This document shows, piece by piece, positions 20,001 to 27,916 of a stretch of 64,000 nucleotides of DNA. The DNA lies in contig JADJWT010000001.1 in NCBI GenBank assembly GCA_016716225.1, forward strand, positions 2,180,501 through 2,244,500. Direction: 5' to 3'. A program made the translations under genes and the position numbers. Under the pieces are notes generated by a model. The model was not told the origin of the DNA and searched no databases. It saw nothing but the letters and a program-made list of their open reading frames with translations. How positions within the stretch are numbered: position 1 is the stretch's first letter; each line of letters begins with the position of its first letter. This DNA is from Ignavibacteriota bacterium (lineage in GTDB: Bacteria > Bacteroidota > Ignavibacteria > Ignavibacteriales > Melioribacteraceae).

Positions 20001-20668
20001 CGCAATTCTGTTTGCAATTGATTATATCGATCGGCTTTTTTCGCTTGTCGTTCTAAAGATTTTACATTTTTATCAACTTCAGAAACAATATCATTAACGC
20101 GTGTTAAATCTTTTTTTACTTCATCAAGTTTATTTAATGAAAGTCGTCTGCGGAGCTTGTATTTATTAACTCCGGCAGCTTCTTCAAACATTCTTCTTCG
20201 CTCTTCAGCTTTATTGCTTAAGATAGTTTCAATCATTTTTAATTCGATAACGGAATAAGCATTTGTTCCCATTCCGGTATCCATAAAAAGATTTGTAATA
20301 TCTTTCAATCTGCAAATATTTTTATTTAGCAAATATTCGCTTTCACCGGATCTGAATATTCTTCTCGTAATTGTAACTTCGGAAAAATCTGTTGGAAGAA
20401 TTCCTTTGTCATTCATTATTGTTAACGAAACTTCAGCCATTCCCATAGGTTTTTTGGTTCTAGTTCCATTAAAAATAACATTCTCCATTTTGTCACTTCT
20501 TAAAGTACTGCTTTTTTGTTCACCTAAACACCAGCGAATTGCATCAACAATATTTGTTTTGCCGCAGCCGTTTGGACCCACAATTCCGGTAATTCCTCTT
20601 GTAAAATCAACAACGGTTTTATTAGCAAAAGATTTGAAACCGAATATTTCTACTTTTGACAGATGCAA
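17081..20668 (-). CDS. smc: chromosome segregation protein SMC
   Basis: A 1195-residue SMC ATPase that condenses and segregates chromosomes with ScpA/ScpB. N-terminal head: VGPNGCGKTNI (Walker A, near residues 32-40). Two long coiled-coil arms rich in Glu, Lys, Asn and Gln flank a hinge at about residues 510-660. C-terminal head: signature LLSGGEKTLTA and Walker B FCIMDEVDAPLDD. The start is TTG with AGGA upstream and gives the canonical N terminus MHLSKVEIFGFKSF. It overlaps the HAD phosphatase ATG. ScpA/ScpB are not in the window. Confidence 0.97.
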   Translation of the reverse strand: MHLSKVEIFGFKSFANKTVVDFTRGITGIVGPNGCGKTNIVDAIRWCLGEQKSSTLRSDKMENVIFNGTRTKKPMGMAEVSLTIMNDKGILPTDFSEVTITRRIFRSGESEYLLNKNICRLKDITNLFMDTGMGTNAYSVIELKMIETILSNKAEERRRMFEEAAGVNKYKLRRRLSLNKLDEVKKDLTRVNDIVSEVDKNVKSLERQAKKADRYNQLQTELRELELGLAEREFLLFTNQLSNFANESSVLQNQKEEIDNQRRDIEAKLIQLRQEISLIESSYREKSNLISQLTEKIFNLNKNISVSQERTKSLKNNINRFENNIEDYKIEKEDAEQNIINFSQKLEKLNSDFEQKELIVSENKTILEQKRSDLFSNREIYKSNFENFNISQKEFSSLENKISNNTKSIEQFNQTLAKLNNSIQTITSSIAKSVGFLEDLENEKMQVEQKFKESEQIYAKNFELKENLEKEISALRVKELEEKSNINNVKDKIEFFQNLINNLEGVSQGSKALIESEGWTTKDKFILADVGLPKEEFRFVIETTLKTVLNNILIDSVDELKSAIDYLKKNQLGKAYFLIKETSQKKGLLNKINNYSLSRKSKKIEKHIDFIGWANTLIEVEPKWKDYFDQSLSNTAIIKTLESAFNLIKIFPEFNFITVEGDYITSSGIVEAGSSESLEDSLFGRRKLLDDLKNEYPKLENNLSKLRNFIEEKEEEASRINLKIISDQGKILINEINNIEKQISQLEYEKSKSANDIERIQKEIQETVSGLNLTENELTNYNLQFDEKKTQINNLQNELGQFEISLKHQEEDFSKFQSEFNTLQIELERLKGESKNTSNLLNQSKETSNSLSKTIEKLLQEINNSQSEINSISSMIEDTQAEYDEINADKIIKAEEITKIEKELFEKKNNSSELEHKLNSVRNERQNISDRIHQIQVKENEISIRLENLTNHIKDEYSIQLEPKQFDDIETFNFKSTSEEVHSFKEKLKNLGPINLLAYSEYEEENERLKFLEQQRNDLVNSEKDLINTIKEINESAETVFMETFALIKQNFQKIFQSVFNPGDEADLILEEGIDPLEAKIEIIAKPKGKRPTGIELLSGGEKTLTATALLFAIYLVKPSPFCIMDEVDAPLDDANIDRFTKLLKDFSDNTQFIIVTHNKRTMEAAENMYGVTIQEEGISKLVGVQFNEEISVSA

Positions 20669-20680
20669 ATAATTTTTCCT

Positions 20681-23242
20681 TTATATCAGTTCAAACTGCT
20701 TAAGAGCTAAACTGATGTAATCAATTGTGTTTGTAAAATATTGAAAATAGATTACAAGAATTACTGTTGCAAAAATTAAAAAGGCAAAACTAAACAAATA
20801 GACGAAGAAAGGTCTAACATCAAAAATAACGTAAATGCCTTTAAGAAATCTTTGAATGTTCCAGACAAGAAAGACAATTAAAATTCCATATATAAAATAA
20901 TTGTATGAATTTAATTGAAGAATTTTATAAAGTATTGTTTCAAATGGAACTAATAATGCTAATGGTAGAAAAGCCCAAATTGCAACAGCATATACACTTG
21001 AAAACAAAACTCTCGTTTTCACAAAGAAAGATGATGCATGAAATATTAAGCTTAAAACTATAAAAAGTACAATTGTGAAAATGAATAAGTAAATAAATGA
21101 TTCAAGTGGATTCCAAGATAAATAAGATATAATCGAACTTAGTTTATAACTTCCAAAAGCAATTATAATTTTTTCAAAAAGAATATTTGATTTTAGATAA
21201 TATAGAATTATTGAAAAAAGTAGGGAATTAGAAACTGCTAACAATACCATTAAAATATTTGATTGAAAACCGGTTAATATTCTTTGGTCTCTAATATCAG
21301 CATAAAAATTGTAAGGTCTCAACAAAGCGCGAGTTGTATCTTCTCTGAATTTCCTTTTGGAATTAATAAGCAATGCAATAATTATTGAATTTAACAATGC
21401 AGCAATAATAAAAATTAAAGGTGCATCATCGCTGGTGTTTCCAATTGGAATTGAAGTTTTAGAATCTGAAGTTAATCTTGATTTTATTACATTATAACTT
21501 AAACGAGATTCTTCATCATTTTGTGGTAAGATTCCAATTGAATAATTTCTTTTTGCATTATATCCGGAAAAAAACGGAGAGAAATCGCCATTAAAATCAA
21601 ACATGGAGTTGAAAATAAAACCTTTTAAATTTGATTCATTTGTAACATCCATAATTCCATCAAAAAATTTAGCTTGTCCTTCAAAAGAAAATTCATTTAA
21701 ATATCCGTTTGTGGCACCATTGTATGTTGGGTAAGTAGCTTCACTAATAAAATAATAAAGTGAATCATCTTTTGTTTCATTGGTAAAATTATTTATAAAT
21801 AGAGATGGTTCTTCCGCATAAATTTCAATTCCGTATAAATCTAATCCTTCAATAATCTCGCCATTATATTTTCCAAAAAACGATGAATATGTAAGTTTAT
21901 TTTTTGCGTTGGATTTAATTGTTTTATTTATAAAACTTAAAAACTGTGAGTGACTTTCTGAATTTCTTAAATAAGAACCACCGGCTCCAAATGCTAATAT
22001 TGAATTGTATTTATTAAAATACTTTATTGTATTGGTTAAATATGAATTTGCTCTATTTCTAAAATTATTATCATCTGTAAAATTTTCTGGAATGGAATTT
22101 ACAGGTAGTTCAATTAGTGAAAACAATCCATATTTTTCGCAAAGATAAACTGCATATGGATGTGGAGTGGATCTGCTAAATCTTACTGTATTAAATCCAG
22201 CTTCTTTAATTTTTCTAATATCATTTTCAATTCTGCGTAAACTTGAAATTGATTCAGAATTAGATCTAATATAAGTAACCCCTCTAATAATAAAATCATT
22301 ACCATTAACGGTAATGGATTTATTATTTTTTTTTACATCAGTAATGGCAATACTTCTTTTAAATTCATCAAAAACATAACCAGTGTTATTCGTCAATTTT
22401 AAAGATATAATATATGATCTTGGAGATTTTGGATGCCATAAAGTTGTTTTATTTAACAGGAAACCAAATTCAGTTTTAAAATTTCTATTACCGGTTGGGT
22501 TAATGTTCCAAATATTATAATAAATTCCGGAAGTATCGAAATTCATTTTTACAGAAGCTTGAAGTTTTAAATTTCCATCATAATATTGAAATGTAGTATC
22601 AGAAAGTATTTTTGAAATATTTTCTAATTCAACTTCAAAATTTACGTTGTTTTCAATTTTATATGAAATATCTTTAATACTGATTTTTGGTTTGATCAAC
22701 AAATAAACATCTCTAAAAACTCCGCCGAAATTTGTTGGAAATAAAAATCTCTGCAAAAGTGGAATTGTGCTTTCAGAATTTATATCATATTGAATTTTAA
22801 TTCTTAGTGTATTTGGTGAATCATAATTTAGTAAAGATTCGGAAAGATCAATTTTAAAAGGAATTTCCCCGCCAGCGTGTTTATAAATGGTTGCATTATT
22901 TAAAAATATTTCTGCTGAGTAATTCAATCCTAAAAAATTGAGTTGAAATAAATTTTTCGAAATTTTTTCACCGTCAAAAGAAAATTCTTTTTCAAATATT
23001 ACAGTTTTTTTAGATGTAAACTTTAAAGGAAAATTAACTTCACTGTAATTCTCCGGTTCATCAACAAAAAACACTTTCCAAGATTTATTTAGATTTTGAA
23101 TCGATCTTGTTTTTGTAATTCCCAAAAATAATGAGTCTTTTAATTGATCCAAATCAGATGGTAACTGATCAATTTTAAACTGAGCTAATAAATTTGTTTG
23201 AAATGTTATAAAAATGAAGAGAAGAAGATATTTTTTTAGCAT
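20681..23242 (-). CDS. membrane-anchored GH2-like protein with degenerate active site
   Basis: An 853-residue protein. Signal peptide 1-20; a beta-sandwich resembling the GH2 sugar-binding domain (45-190, with FLGLNYSAEIFLN); an immunoglobulin-like domain (195-310); a TIM-barrel-like region (315-590) opening with IIRGVTYIR and KEAGFNTVRFSRS, like beta-galactosidases and glucuronidases; then about six membrane helices (608-626, 662-683, 717-735, 745-772, 783-798, 812-836). The GH2 acid/base motif (LGNE) reads FGAGGSY at 418-424, so the general acid appears lost. ISEATYP (499-505) may be the remnant nucleophile. Probably a carbohydrate-binding or scaffold protein rather than an active hydrolase. 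Lies between tpiA and smc. Confidence 0.65.
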   Translation of the reverse strand: MLKKYLLLFIFITFQTNLLAQFKIDQLPSDLDQLKDSLFLGITKTRSIQNLNKSWKVFFVDEPENYSEVNFPLKFTSKKTVIFEKEFSFDGEKISKNLFQLNFLGLNYSAEIFLNNATIYKHAGGEIPFKIDLSESLLNYDSPNTLRIKIQYDINSESTIPLLQRFLFPTNFGGVFRDVYLLIKPKISIKDISYKIENNVNFEVELENISKILSDTTFQYYDGNLKLQASVKMNFDTSGIYYNIWNINPTGNRNFKTEFGFLLNKTTLWHPKSPRSYIISLKLTNNTGYVFDEFKRSIAITDVKKNNKSITVNGNDFIIRGVTYIRSNSESISSLRRIENDIRKIKEAGFNTVRFSRSTPHPYAVYLCEKYGLFSLIELPVNSIPENFTDDNNFRNRANSYLTNTIKYFNKYNSILAFGAGGSYLRNSESHSQFLSFINKTIKSNAKNKLTYSSFFGKYNGEIIEGLDLYGIEIYAEEPSLFINNFTNETKDDSLYYFISEATYPTYNGATNGYLNEFSFEGQAKFFDGIMDVTNESNLKGFIFNSMFDFNGDFSPFFSGYNAKRNYSIGILPQNDEESRLSYNVIKSRLTSDSKTSIPIGNTSDDAPLIFIIAALLNSIIIALLINSKRKFREDTTRALLRPYNFYADIRDQRILTGFQSNILMVLLAVSNSLLFSIILYYLKSNILFEKIIIAFGSYKLSSIISYLSWNPLESFIYLFIFTIVLFIVLSLIFHASSFFVKTRVLFSSVYAVAIWAFLPLALLVPFETILYKILQLNSYNYFIYGILIVFLVWNIQRFLKGIYVIFDVRPFFVYLFSFAFLIFATVILVIYFQYFTNTIDYISLALKQFELI

Positions 23243-23380
23243 TTAAGTAAGAAATTTGTAATAAAATAGTCTGAAAATATACTAAAAAAAAGGAGGGAAA
23301 TCAATTTGTTGTAAATTTGTTAAATTATTGTTATTAAACAAGTTAGAAGATTTTTACAAAATTATTTTAAATTTTTAGCA

Positions 23381-23410
23381 AACATGCCATATTTATAAAT
23401 ACGGCATGTT
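23381..23410 (-). terminator. putative intrinsic terminator after tpiA
   Basis: A long hairpin with arms AACATGCC / GGCATGTT, one mismatch, and an inner palindrome TATTTATAAATA. On the minus strand it starts about 10 bases beyond the tpiA stop and is followed by an A/U-rich stretch without a perfect U-run. Its position supports transcription termination between tpiA and the GH2-like gene. Confidence 0.6.
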
Positions 23411-23420
23411 ATTTGTAAAT

Positions 23421-24176
23421 TTAAACACTTAATATTATATCTCTGAAAGAATCAGCTTTTAAACATGCACCGCCGACTAATGCTCCATCAATATCCGGTT
23501 TTGATAATAATTCTTTTGCATTTTTTGCGTTTACGCTTCCACCATATTGAATTGTAATTTCGGATGCAATTTCTGAGTTTGTTAAATTTGTTAAAAGTTT
23601 TCTTATAAATTCATGAACTTCTTGTGCTTGTTCCGGAGAAGCTGTTTTACCGGTTCCTATTGCCCAAATTGGCTCGTATGCAATTACGGTATTTTTGATT
23701 TCCTCATTTGATAAACCATTTAAACATGCTTTAATTTGAGTTTCTACAACATTAAATGTTGTTGCGTTTTCTCTTTCTTCCAAAGATTCGCCGCAACATA
23801 AAACTGGAATTAAATTATTTTTTAATGCTTGTTTAACTTTTAAATTGATAAATTCATCAGTTTCACCAAAAATAGTTCTTCTTTCTGAATGGCCCAAAAT
23901 AACGTAATCGCAACCGACACTTTTTAACATATCTGCTGAAATTTCACCAGTAAAAGCGCCGGAATCAACAGAATGCATATTTTGTGCACCTAATTTTATT
24001 ACAGAATCTTTTATCAATGATTTAACAGCTTCCAATGAAACAAATGGTGGGGCAACAACTACTTCTGCATTAATTGTCTTTCCATCTAATTCAGTTTTCA
24101 AATCTGAAACTAATTGAATTGCATCGGACAAATTTTTGTTCATTTTCCAATTTCCGGCAATAATATACTTTCTCAT
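23421..24176 (-). CDS. tpiA: triose-phosphate isomerase
   Basis: A 251-residue glycolytic enzyme interconverting dihydroxyacetone phosphate and glyceraldehyde 3-phosphate. All hallmarks are intact: AGNWKMNK with the catalytic Lys, ILGHSERR with the electrophilic His, AYEPIWAIGTGKTA with the catalytic Glu and flexible loop, YGGSVNAKN and GALVGGACLK. A GGAG Shine-Dalgarno precedes the ATG. Last gene after mrp and nfu, with a hairpin just downstream. Confidence 0.98.
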   Translation of the reverse strand: MRKYIIAGNWKMNKNLSDAIQLVSDLKTELDGKTINAEVVVAPPFVSLEAVKSLIKDSVIKLGAQNMHSVDSGAFTGEISADMLKSVGCDYVILGHSERRTIFGETDEFINLKVKQALKNNLIPVLCCGESLEERENATTFNVVETQIKACLNGLSNEEIKNTVIAYEPIWAIGTGKTASPEQAQEVHEFIRKLLTNLTNSEIASEITIQYGGSVNAKNAKELLSKPDIDGALVGGACLKADSFRDIILSV

Positions 24177-24188
24177 TTTTCTCCAAAT

Positions 24189-24425
24189 TTAATTTATTGA
24201 TTCAACTCTTTTTATTTGTGGAATTGCGTTCATTAAAACTCTTTCAACACCGGCGCGTAATGTCATTGTGGACATTGGACAATTTAAACATGCGCCAATT
24301 AATTTAACTTCTACAATTCCGTCATTCGTGATATTTACAAGTTCAATATCACCATTATCTTCTTTTAAAAATGGTCTTATTGATTCTAAAGTTTGTTCAA
24401 CAAGATTAAAATCTATTTGTGTCAT
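24189..24425 (-). CDS. NifU-like (Nfu) Fe-S scaffold protein
   Basis: A 78-residue single NifU C-terminal domain. The metal-binding CxxC is in GACLNCPMSTMTL, the family signature, and the preceding strand-helix pattern (SIRPFLKEDNGDIELV) fits. Such proteins hold and hand on [4Fe-4S] clusters. It begins one base after the stop of mrp, an Fe-S carrier ATPase, so the two form a cluster-delivery pair, and they are divergent from an iron-uptake operon. Confidence 0.92.
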   Translation of the reverse strand: MTQIDFNLVEQTLESIRPFLKEDNGDIELVNITNDGIVEVKLIGACLNCPMSTMTLRAGVERVLMNAIPQIKRVESIN

Positions 24426-24426
24426 T

Positions 24427-25278
24427 TTACAATTCTATTTCAATTTCTGATGATGAGGAAGCATTATTTTCAACCGATGTAATTAAATTTTGTGCAATTC
24501 CAATTATTATTTGTGATTCTTCACTTTCAGGTAAAACTTGAACTATTGGTTTCCCATTGTCTCCGCCTTCACAAATTCTTGGATCAATTGGAATTCCGCC
24601 CAGAAATCTTGAGTTTAAATCTTTTGCTAAACTTTTACCGCCGCCGGTACCAAAAATATTATATTTATTGCCGGTATCTGGAGCAATAAAATAACTCATA
24701 TTTTCAATAATTCCGTAAACTGGAACATTAACTTTTTCAAACATTTTCAAACCTTTTTTCGCATCAATTAATGAAACTTCTTGAGGAGTTGTAACAATAA
24801 TTGCTCCGGTTAAGGGAATTGTTTGCACCAATGTTAATTGAATATCTCCGGTCCCAGGAGGTAAATCATAAATTAAATAATCAAGTTCTCCCCAATCAAC
24901 ATCAGACATAAATTGTTTTAATGCACCGCTTGCCATTGGTCCGCGCCAAATTACGGGATTATCGTCATCAATTAAAAATCCAATTGACATCAATTTAATA
25001 CCGTAATTCTCCAACGGAATCATTTTATTATTTCCTTCACTTTGAAATATTTTTGGTTTTCCGGTAATTCCCATCATTAATGGAATACTTGGACCATAAA
25101 TATCCGCGTCTAATAAACCAACTTTTGCACCTAATTTTGCTAAAGCCAAAGCTAAATTTACTGAAACTGTACTTTTTCCAACTCCACCTTTTCCACTAGC
25201 AACAGCAATTGTATATTTTACGTTAGGTAAAAGTTTTGTGTGTAAAGTTCCTATTTGTCCACTTAAATTTTCCGCCAT
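24427..25278 (-). CDS. Mrp/NBP35-family iron-sulfur carrier ATPase
   Basis: A 283-residue P-loop ATPase. The deviant Walker A is SGKGGVGKST, followed by DADIYGPSIP and WRGPMASGALKQ, then DYLIYDLPPGTGDIQL. These are the characteristic blocks of Mrp/ApbC proteins, which bind and transfer Fe-S clusters. The usual N-terminal MIP18/DUF59 domain is absent: the protein starts only about 30 residues before the P-loop. A canonical C-terminal CxxC is not evident in the last 60 residues. The frame continues to a TTG at 25284, but the ATG at 25278 is preferred. Confidence 0.9.
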   Translation of the reverse strand: MAENLSGQIGTLHTKLLPNVKYTIAVASGKGGVGKSTVSVNLALALAKLGAKVGLLDADIYGPSIPLMMGITGKPKIFQSEGNNKMIPLENYGIKLMSIGFLIDDDNPVIWRGPMASGALKQFMSDVDWGELDYLIYDLPPGTGDIQLTLVQTIPLTGAIIVTTPQEVSLIDAKKGLKMFEKVNVPVYGIIENMSYFIAPDTGNKYNIFGTGGGKSLAKDLNSRFLGGIPIDPRICEGGDNGKPIVQVLPESEESQIIIGIAQNLITSVENNASSSSEIEIEL

Positions 25279-25391
25279 TTTCAAAATCTTTCTTTTAAAA
25301 TTTTTAATATCTAAAAATATGAATATCGAGTTTGATAACCAAGTTACAAAGTTTTAGAATACTTAATTAAATAAATAAATTATACTTGATT

Positions 25392-25417
25392 CTAAAATTA
25401 AGTATACTTAACTTTAG
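25392..25417. promoter_or_regulatory. palindromic operator of the iron operon
   Basis: The core TTAAGTATACTTAA (25398-25411) is a perfect 14-base palindrome. It extends with flanking CTAAA and TTTAG arms to 26 bases containing a single mismatched pair (25397/25412). It ends 7 bases before the ATG of a DtxR/MntR-family gene, and TATACT at 25381 could be a -10 element. Size and symmetry fit a DtxR-type site, so negative autoregulation is inferred. A weaker related stretch lies near 25350-25370. Confidence 0.65.
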
Positions 25418-25424
25418 TTTATAT

Positions 25425-26090
25425 ATGGCAACAATATCTAAAGAAAACTATTTAAAGACAATTTTTTTGCTGAATAGTATTAGTGGGAAAATTATTACTT
25501 CATCTGAATTGGCAAAAGAGATGAATGTAACAAAAGCAGCAATTTCAGAGATGGCAAATAAATTATCTGAACAAGGTTATGTTGAATATCAAAAATTCAA
25601 AGGAATTAAATTATTAGCAAAAGGGAAAAAAATTGCTGTTGATGTAATTCGTAAGCACAGATTATGGGAATTATTTCTTATAAAAACTTTAGGATTATCT
25701 TGGGATGAAGTTCACGCAGAAGCTGAAAAATTGGAACATTATACAACTGCAAATCTAATTGATAAAATAGATGAACATTTAAATTTTCCGGTTTTTGATC
25801 CGCATGGAGAACCGATTCCAAATAAAAAAGGCGAGTTTCGCGCCGAAAAAAATGATATTCCTTTGAAAGAAAGTTTAGTTAATAAAAAATATATTATCGC
25901 TCGAGTAAATGACAGATCAGATGAACTGATGAAATATTTATCAAAAATTAATATTTCCCTCAACAAAGAAATTTCTATTATGGAAAAAATAAATTTTGAT
26001 GGATCAATAATTATTGAAAGTGATAAACATAGACAAATGTTAAGCGAGAAAATAACCGAAAATATTTATGTGAGGGAAATTGAAAAATGA
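25425..26090 (+). CDS. DtxR/MntR-family metal-dependent repressor
   Basis: A 221-residue regulator. An N-terminal winged helix (residues ~1-65, with ELAKEMNVTKAAISEM as recognition region) is followed by the metal-binding and dimerisation domain with KHRLWELFL and AEKLEHYTT, carrying His and Glu-x-x-His-like ligands of the family. It continues into FDPHGEPIP, a typical block, and ends in an SH3/FeoA-like domain. The frame is open from 25386, but the ATG at 25425 gives the family's normal N terminus (MATISKENYLKTIF). The gene sits just after the operator, and its stop overlaps the next ATG (ATGA). The metal is probably Fe2+, given the feo genes. Confidence 0.9.
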   Translation: MATISKENYLKTIFLLNSISGKIITSSELAKEMNVTKAAISEMANKLSEQGYVEYQKFKGIKLLAKGKKIAVDVIRKHRLWELFLIKTLGLSWDEVHAEAEKLEHYTTANLIDKIDEHLNFPVFDPHGEPIPNKKGEFRAEKNDIPLKESLVNKKYIIARVNDRSDELMKYLSKINISLNKEISIMEKINFDGSIIIESDKHRQMLSEKITENIYVREIEK

Positions 26091-27109
26091 TTATTAATCC
26101 AATAATATCTTTGATATTATTTTTAGTTCTTATAATAATATTGATTGCAATTTTTTATCCGCAAAAAGGAATTTTTGCAAAGTATAAAAAATTGAAAATT
26201 TCCAGTCAAAAAGTTCAACTTGAAGATGCATTAAAACACATTTTTGATTATGAATACCAAAATTTAAAACCAACTATAAATAGCATTGCCGGAAATCTTG
26301 AAATTTCAACAGATGCAACTTCTAAAATTGTAACAAAGTTAAAAAAGTTTAATTTAATCGATATTAATGAAAATGGAATTTCGCTTACGAACTCTGGAAA
26401 AAATTATGCTTTGAGGATTATAAGAGTTCATAGATTATGGGAAAGTTATTTAGCAGATGAAATTGGAATTAAAGAATCAGATTGGCATGATCAAGCTGAA
26501 TTAATTGAACATTCCATGACTCCGGAAGAAGCTGATATTTTATCGGCAAAAATTGGGAATCCTAAATTTGATCCGCATGGCGATCCAATTCCTACCAACG
26601 ATGGAATTTTACCGGAGAAAAAGGGAATATCATTAAATGAAATTTCAGTTAACTCAACAATAAAAATTCTTCATATTGAAGATGAACCGAAATCAATTTA
26701 CTTAAATCTTGTTGAAGAAAAACTGTTTCCCGGAAAAGTTATAAAAGTTGTAAATAAATCATCAAAAAAAATTACAATTCTTATTAATGGAGAAGAAAAA
26801 AACATTTCTCCATTATTAGCACAAAATGTTCACGTTGAATTAGTTGACCAAAATGAATTTATTGAAGAAATTCAAAAAGATTTATTAAGCTTAAAAGTAG
26901 GTGATACTGGAGAAATTTTACAAATTCTTCCGGAGTGCAGAGGTCAACAACGAAGAAGATTATTAGATTTTGGAATTGTTCCCGGAGCAAAAATTTCTGT
27001 TCTGATGAAAAGTCCATTAAATGATCCAATTGCATTTGTTGTAAAAGATACAATTGTTGCATTAAGAAAAGATCAAGCAAAACAAGTAATACTCAAGAAA
27101 GTTGGTTAG
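26087..27109 (+). CDS. membrane-tethered DtxR-like protein fused to FeoA
   Basis: A 340-residue protein with an unusual order: a hydrophobic helix (residues 5-24); a winged-helix DtxR-like domain (45-105); a dimerisation/metal region with VHRLWESYL and LIEHSMTPEE (112-150) and FDPHGDPIP; an SH3-like domain (185-255); and a C-terminal FeoA domain (268-338) with GQQRRRLLDFGIVPGA. FeoA is a small cytosolic partner of the FeoB Fe2+ transporter. Here it is joined to a regulator that would be held at the inner membrane. ATGA overlap with the repressor upstream and a 3-base gap to feoB downstream. Whether the winged helix still binds DNA is unknown. Confidence 0.8.
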   Translation: MIINPIISLILFLVLIIILIAIFYPQKGIFAKYKKLKISSQKVQLEDALKHIFDYEYQNLKPTINSIAGNLEISTDATSKIVTKLKKFNLIDINENGISLTNSGKNYALRIIRVHRLWESYLADEIGIKESDWHDQAELIEHSMTPEEADILSAKIGNPKFDPHGDPIPTNDGILPEKKGISLNEISVNSTIKILHIEDEPKSIYLNLVEEKLFPGKVIKVVNKSSKKITILINGEEKNISPLLAQNVHVELVDQNEFIEEIQKDLLSLKVGDTGEILQILPECRGQQRRRLLDFGIVPGAKISVLMKSPLNDPIAFVVKDTIVALRKDQAKQVILKKVG

Positions 27110-27112
27110 GAA

Positions 27113-27916
27113 ATGATAAATCAAAATAGTGATTGTGTAAACTGTCCGGCTCATAATTTACAAAATCTTGTAAAACTTGGTGTTGATATGCAAGGCTTTA
27201 ATTATGTAGTTGCGTTAGCCGGAAATCCAAATACTGGAAAAAGTACAATATTTAATAACCTTACTGGTTTACGTCAACACACTGGAAATTGGCCCGGAAA
27301 AACTGTTACTCGTGCAGAAGGTGGATTTGAATTCAGAAACAATAAATTTAAAATTGTTGATTTGCCTGGAACATATTCACTTTTATCAACAAGTTCAGAT
27401 GAAGAAATTGCGCGAAATTTTATTTTGTTTGCACAGCCGGATGTTACAATTATTGTTGTTGATTCCACAAAACTTGAACGAAATTTGAATTTGGTTCTTC
27501 AAATTTTAGAAATTACAAACAGAGCAATTCTTTGCCTAAATATAATAGATGAAGCTCAAAGGAAAAAAATTATAATCAATCAGCGTGAATTATCAAAACA
27601 GCTGGGAATTCCAGTTGTATCAACATCTGCAAGAAGTAAATTTGGAATGGATAATTTACTGGAATATATTCATCAAGTTGCAAAAGGTGAATATGTTTGT
27701 AATCCGCATAGAATTAAAGGATACTCAAAAAGAATAAATAAAATTATTGATCAACTTAGTGAAAAGATAAAAAATGTTTTTCCTGATTTACCAAATGTAA
27801 GATGGGTTGCAATAAGATTGCTAGAAGGTGACCAAACAATTATTGATGCAGTAAAATCCGGTGAAATTGGAAAAATTGGAAAAATTTCTCCGGTTCAATT
27901 AGGGGAAGCAGTATGA
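27113..27916 (+). CDS. feoB: FeoB N-terminal GTPase protein (split FeoB)
   Basis: A 267-residue soluble protein equal to the G-protein part of the ferrous iron transporter FeoB. A leading CVNCPAH motif (Cys 8 and 11) precedes G1 GNPNTGKST at residues 37-45, the switch TGNWPGKTV (57-65), G3 DLPGTYSL, G4 LNIID and G5 TSARSKFG. The remainder is the helical guanine-dissociation-inhibitor-like part. There are no membrane helices: the permease is the next gene, which starts inside this stop (ATGA). AGGGGAAG just upstream of that ATG serves as its ribosome site. The split looks genuine rather than a frameshift, as both ends are tidy. Confidence 0.88.
   Translation: MINQNSDCVNCPAHNLQNLVKLGVDMQGFNYVVALAGNPNTGKSTIFNNLTGLRQHTGNWPGKTVTRAEGGFEFRNNKFKIVDLPGTYSLLSTSSDEEIARNFILFAQPDVTIIVVDSTKLERNLNLVLQILEITNRAILCLNIIDEAQRKKIIINQRELSKQLGIPVVSTSARSKFGMDNLLEYIHQVAKGEYVCNPHRIKGYSKRINKIIDQLSEKIKNVFPDLPNVRWVAIRLLEGDQTIIDAVKSGEIGKIGKISPVQLGEAV

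Noticed and set aside
20406..20672. plus-strand frame opposite the start of smc
   Set aside because: Antisense to a highly conserved SMC head; no ribosome site and no recognisable motif.
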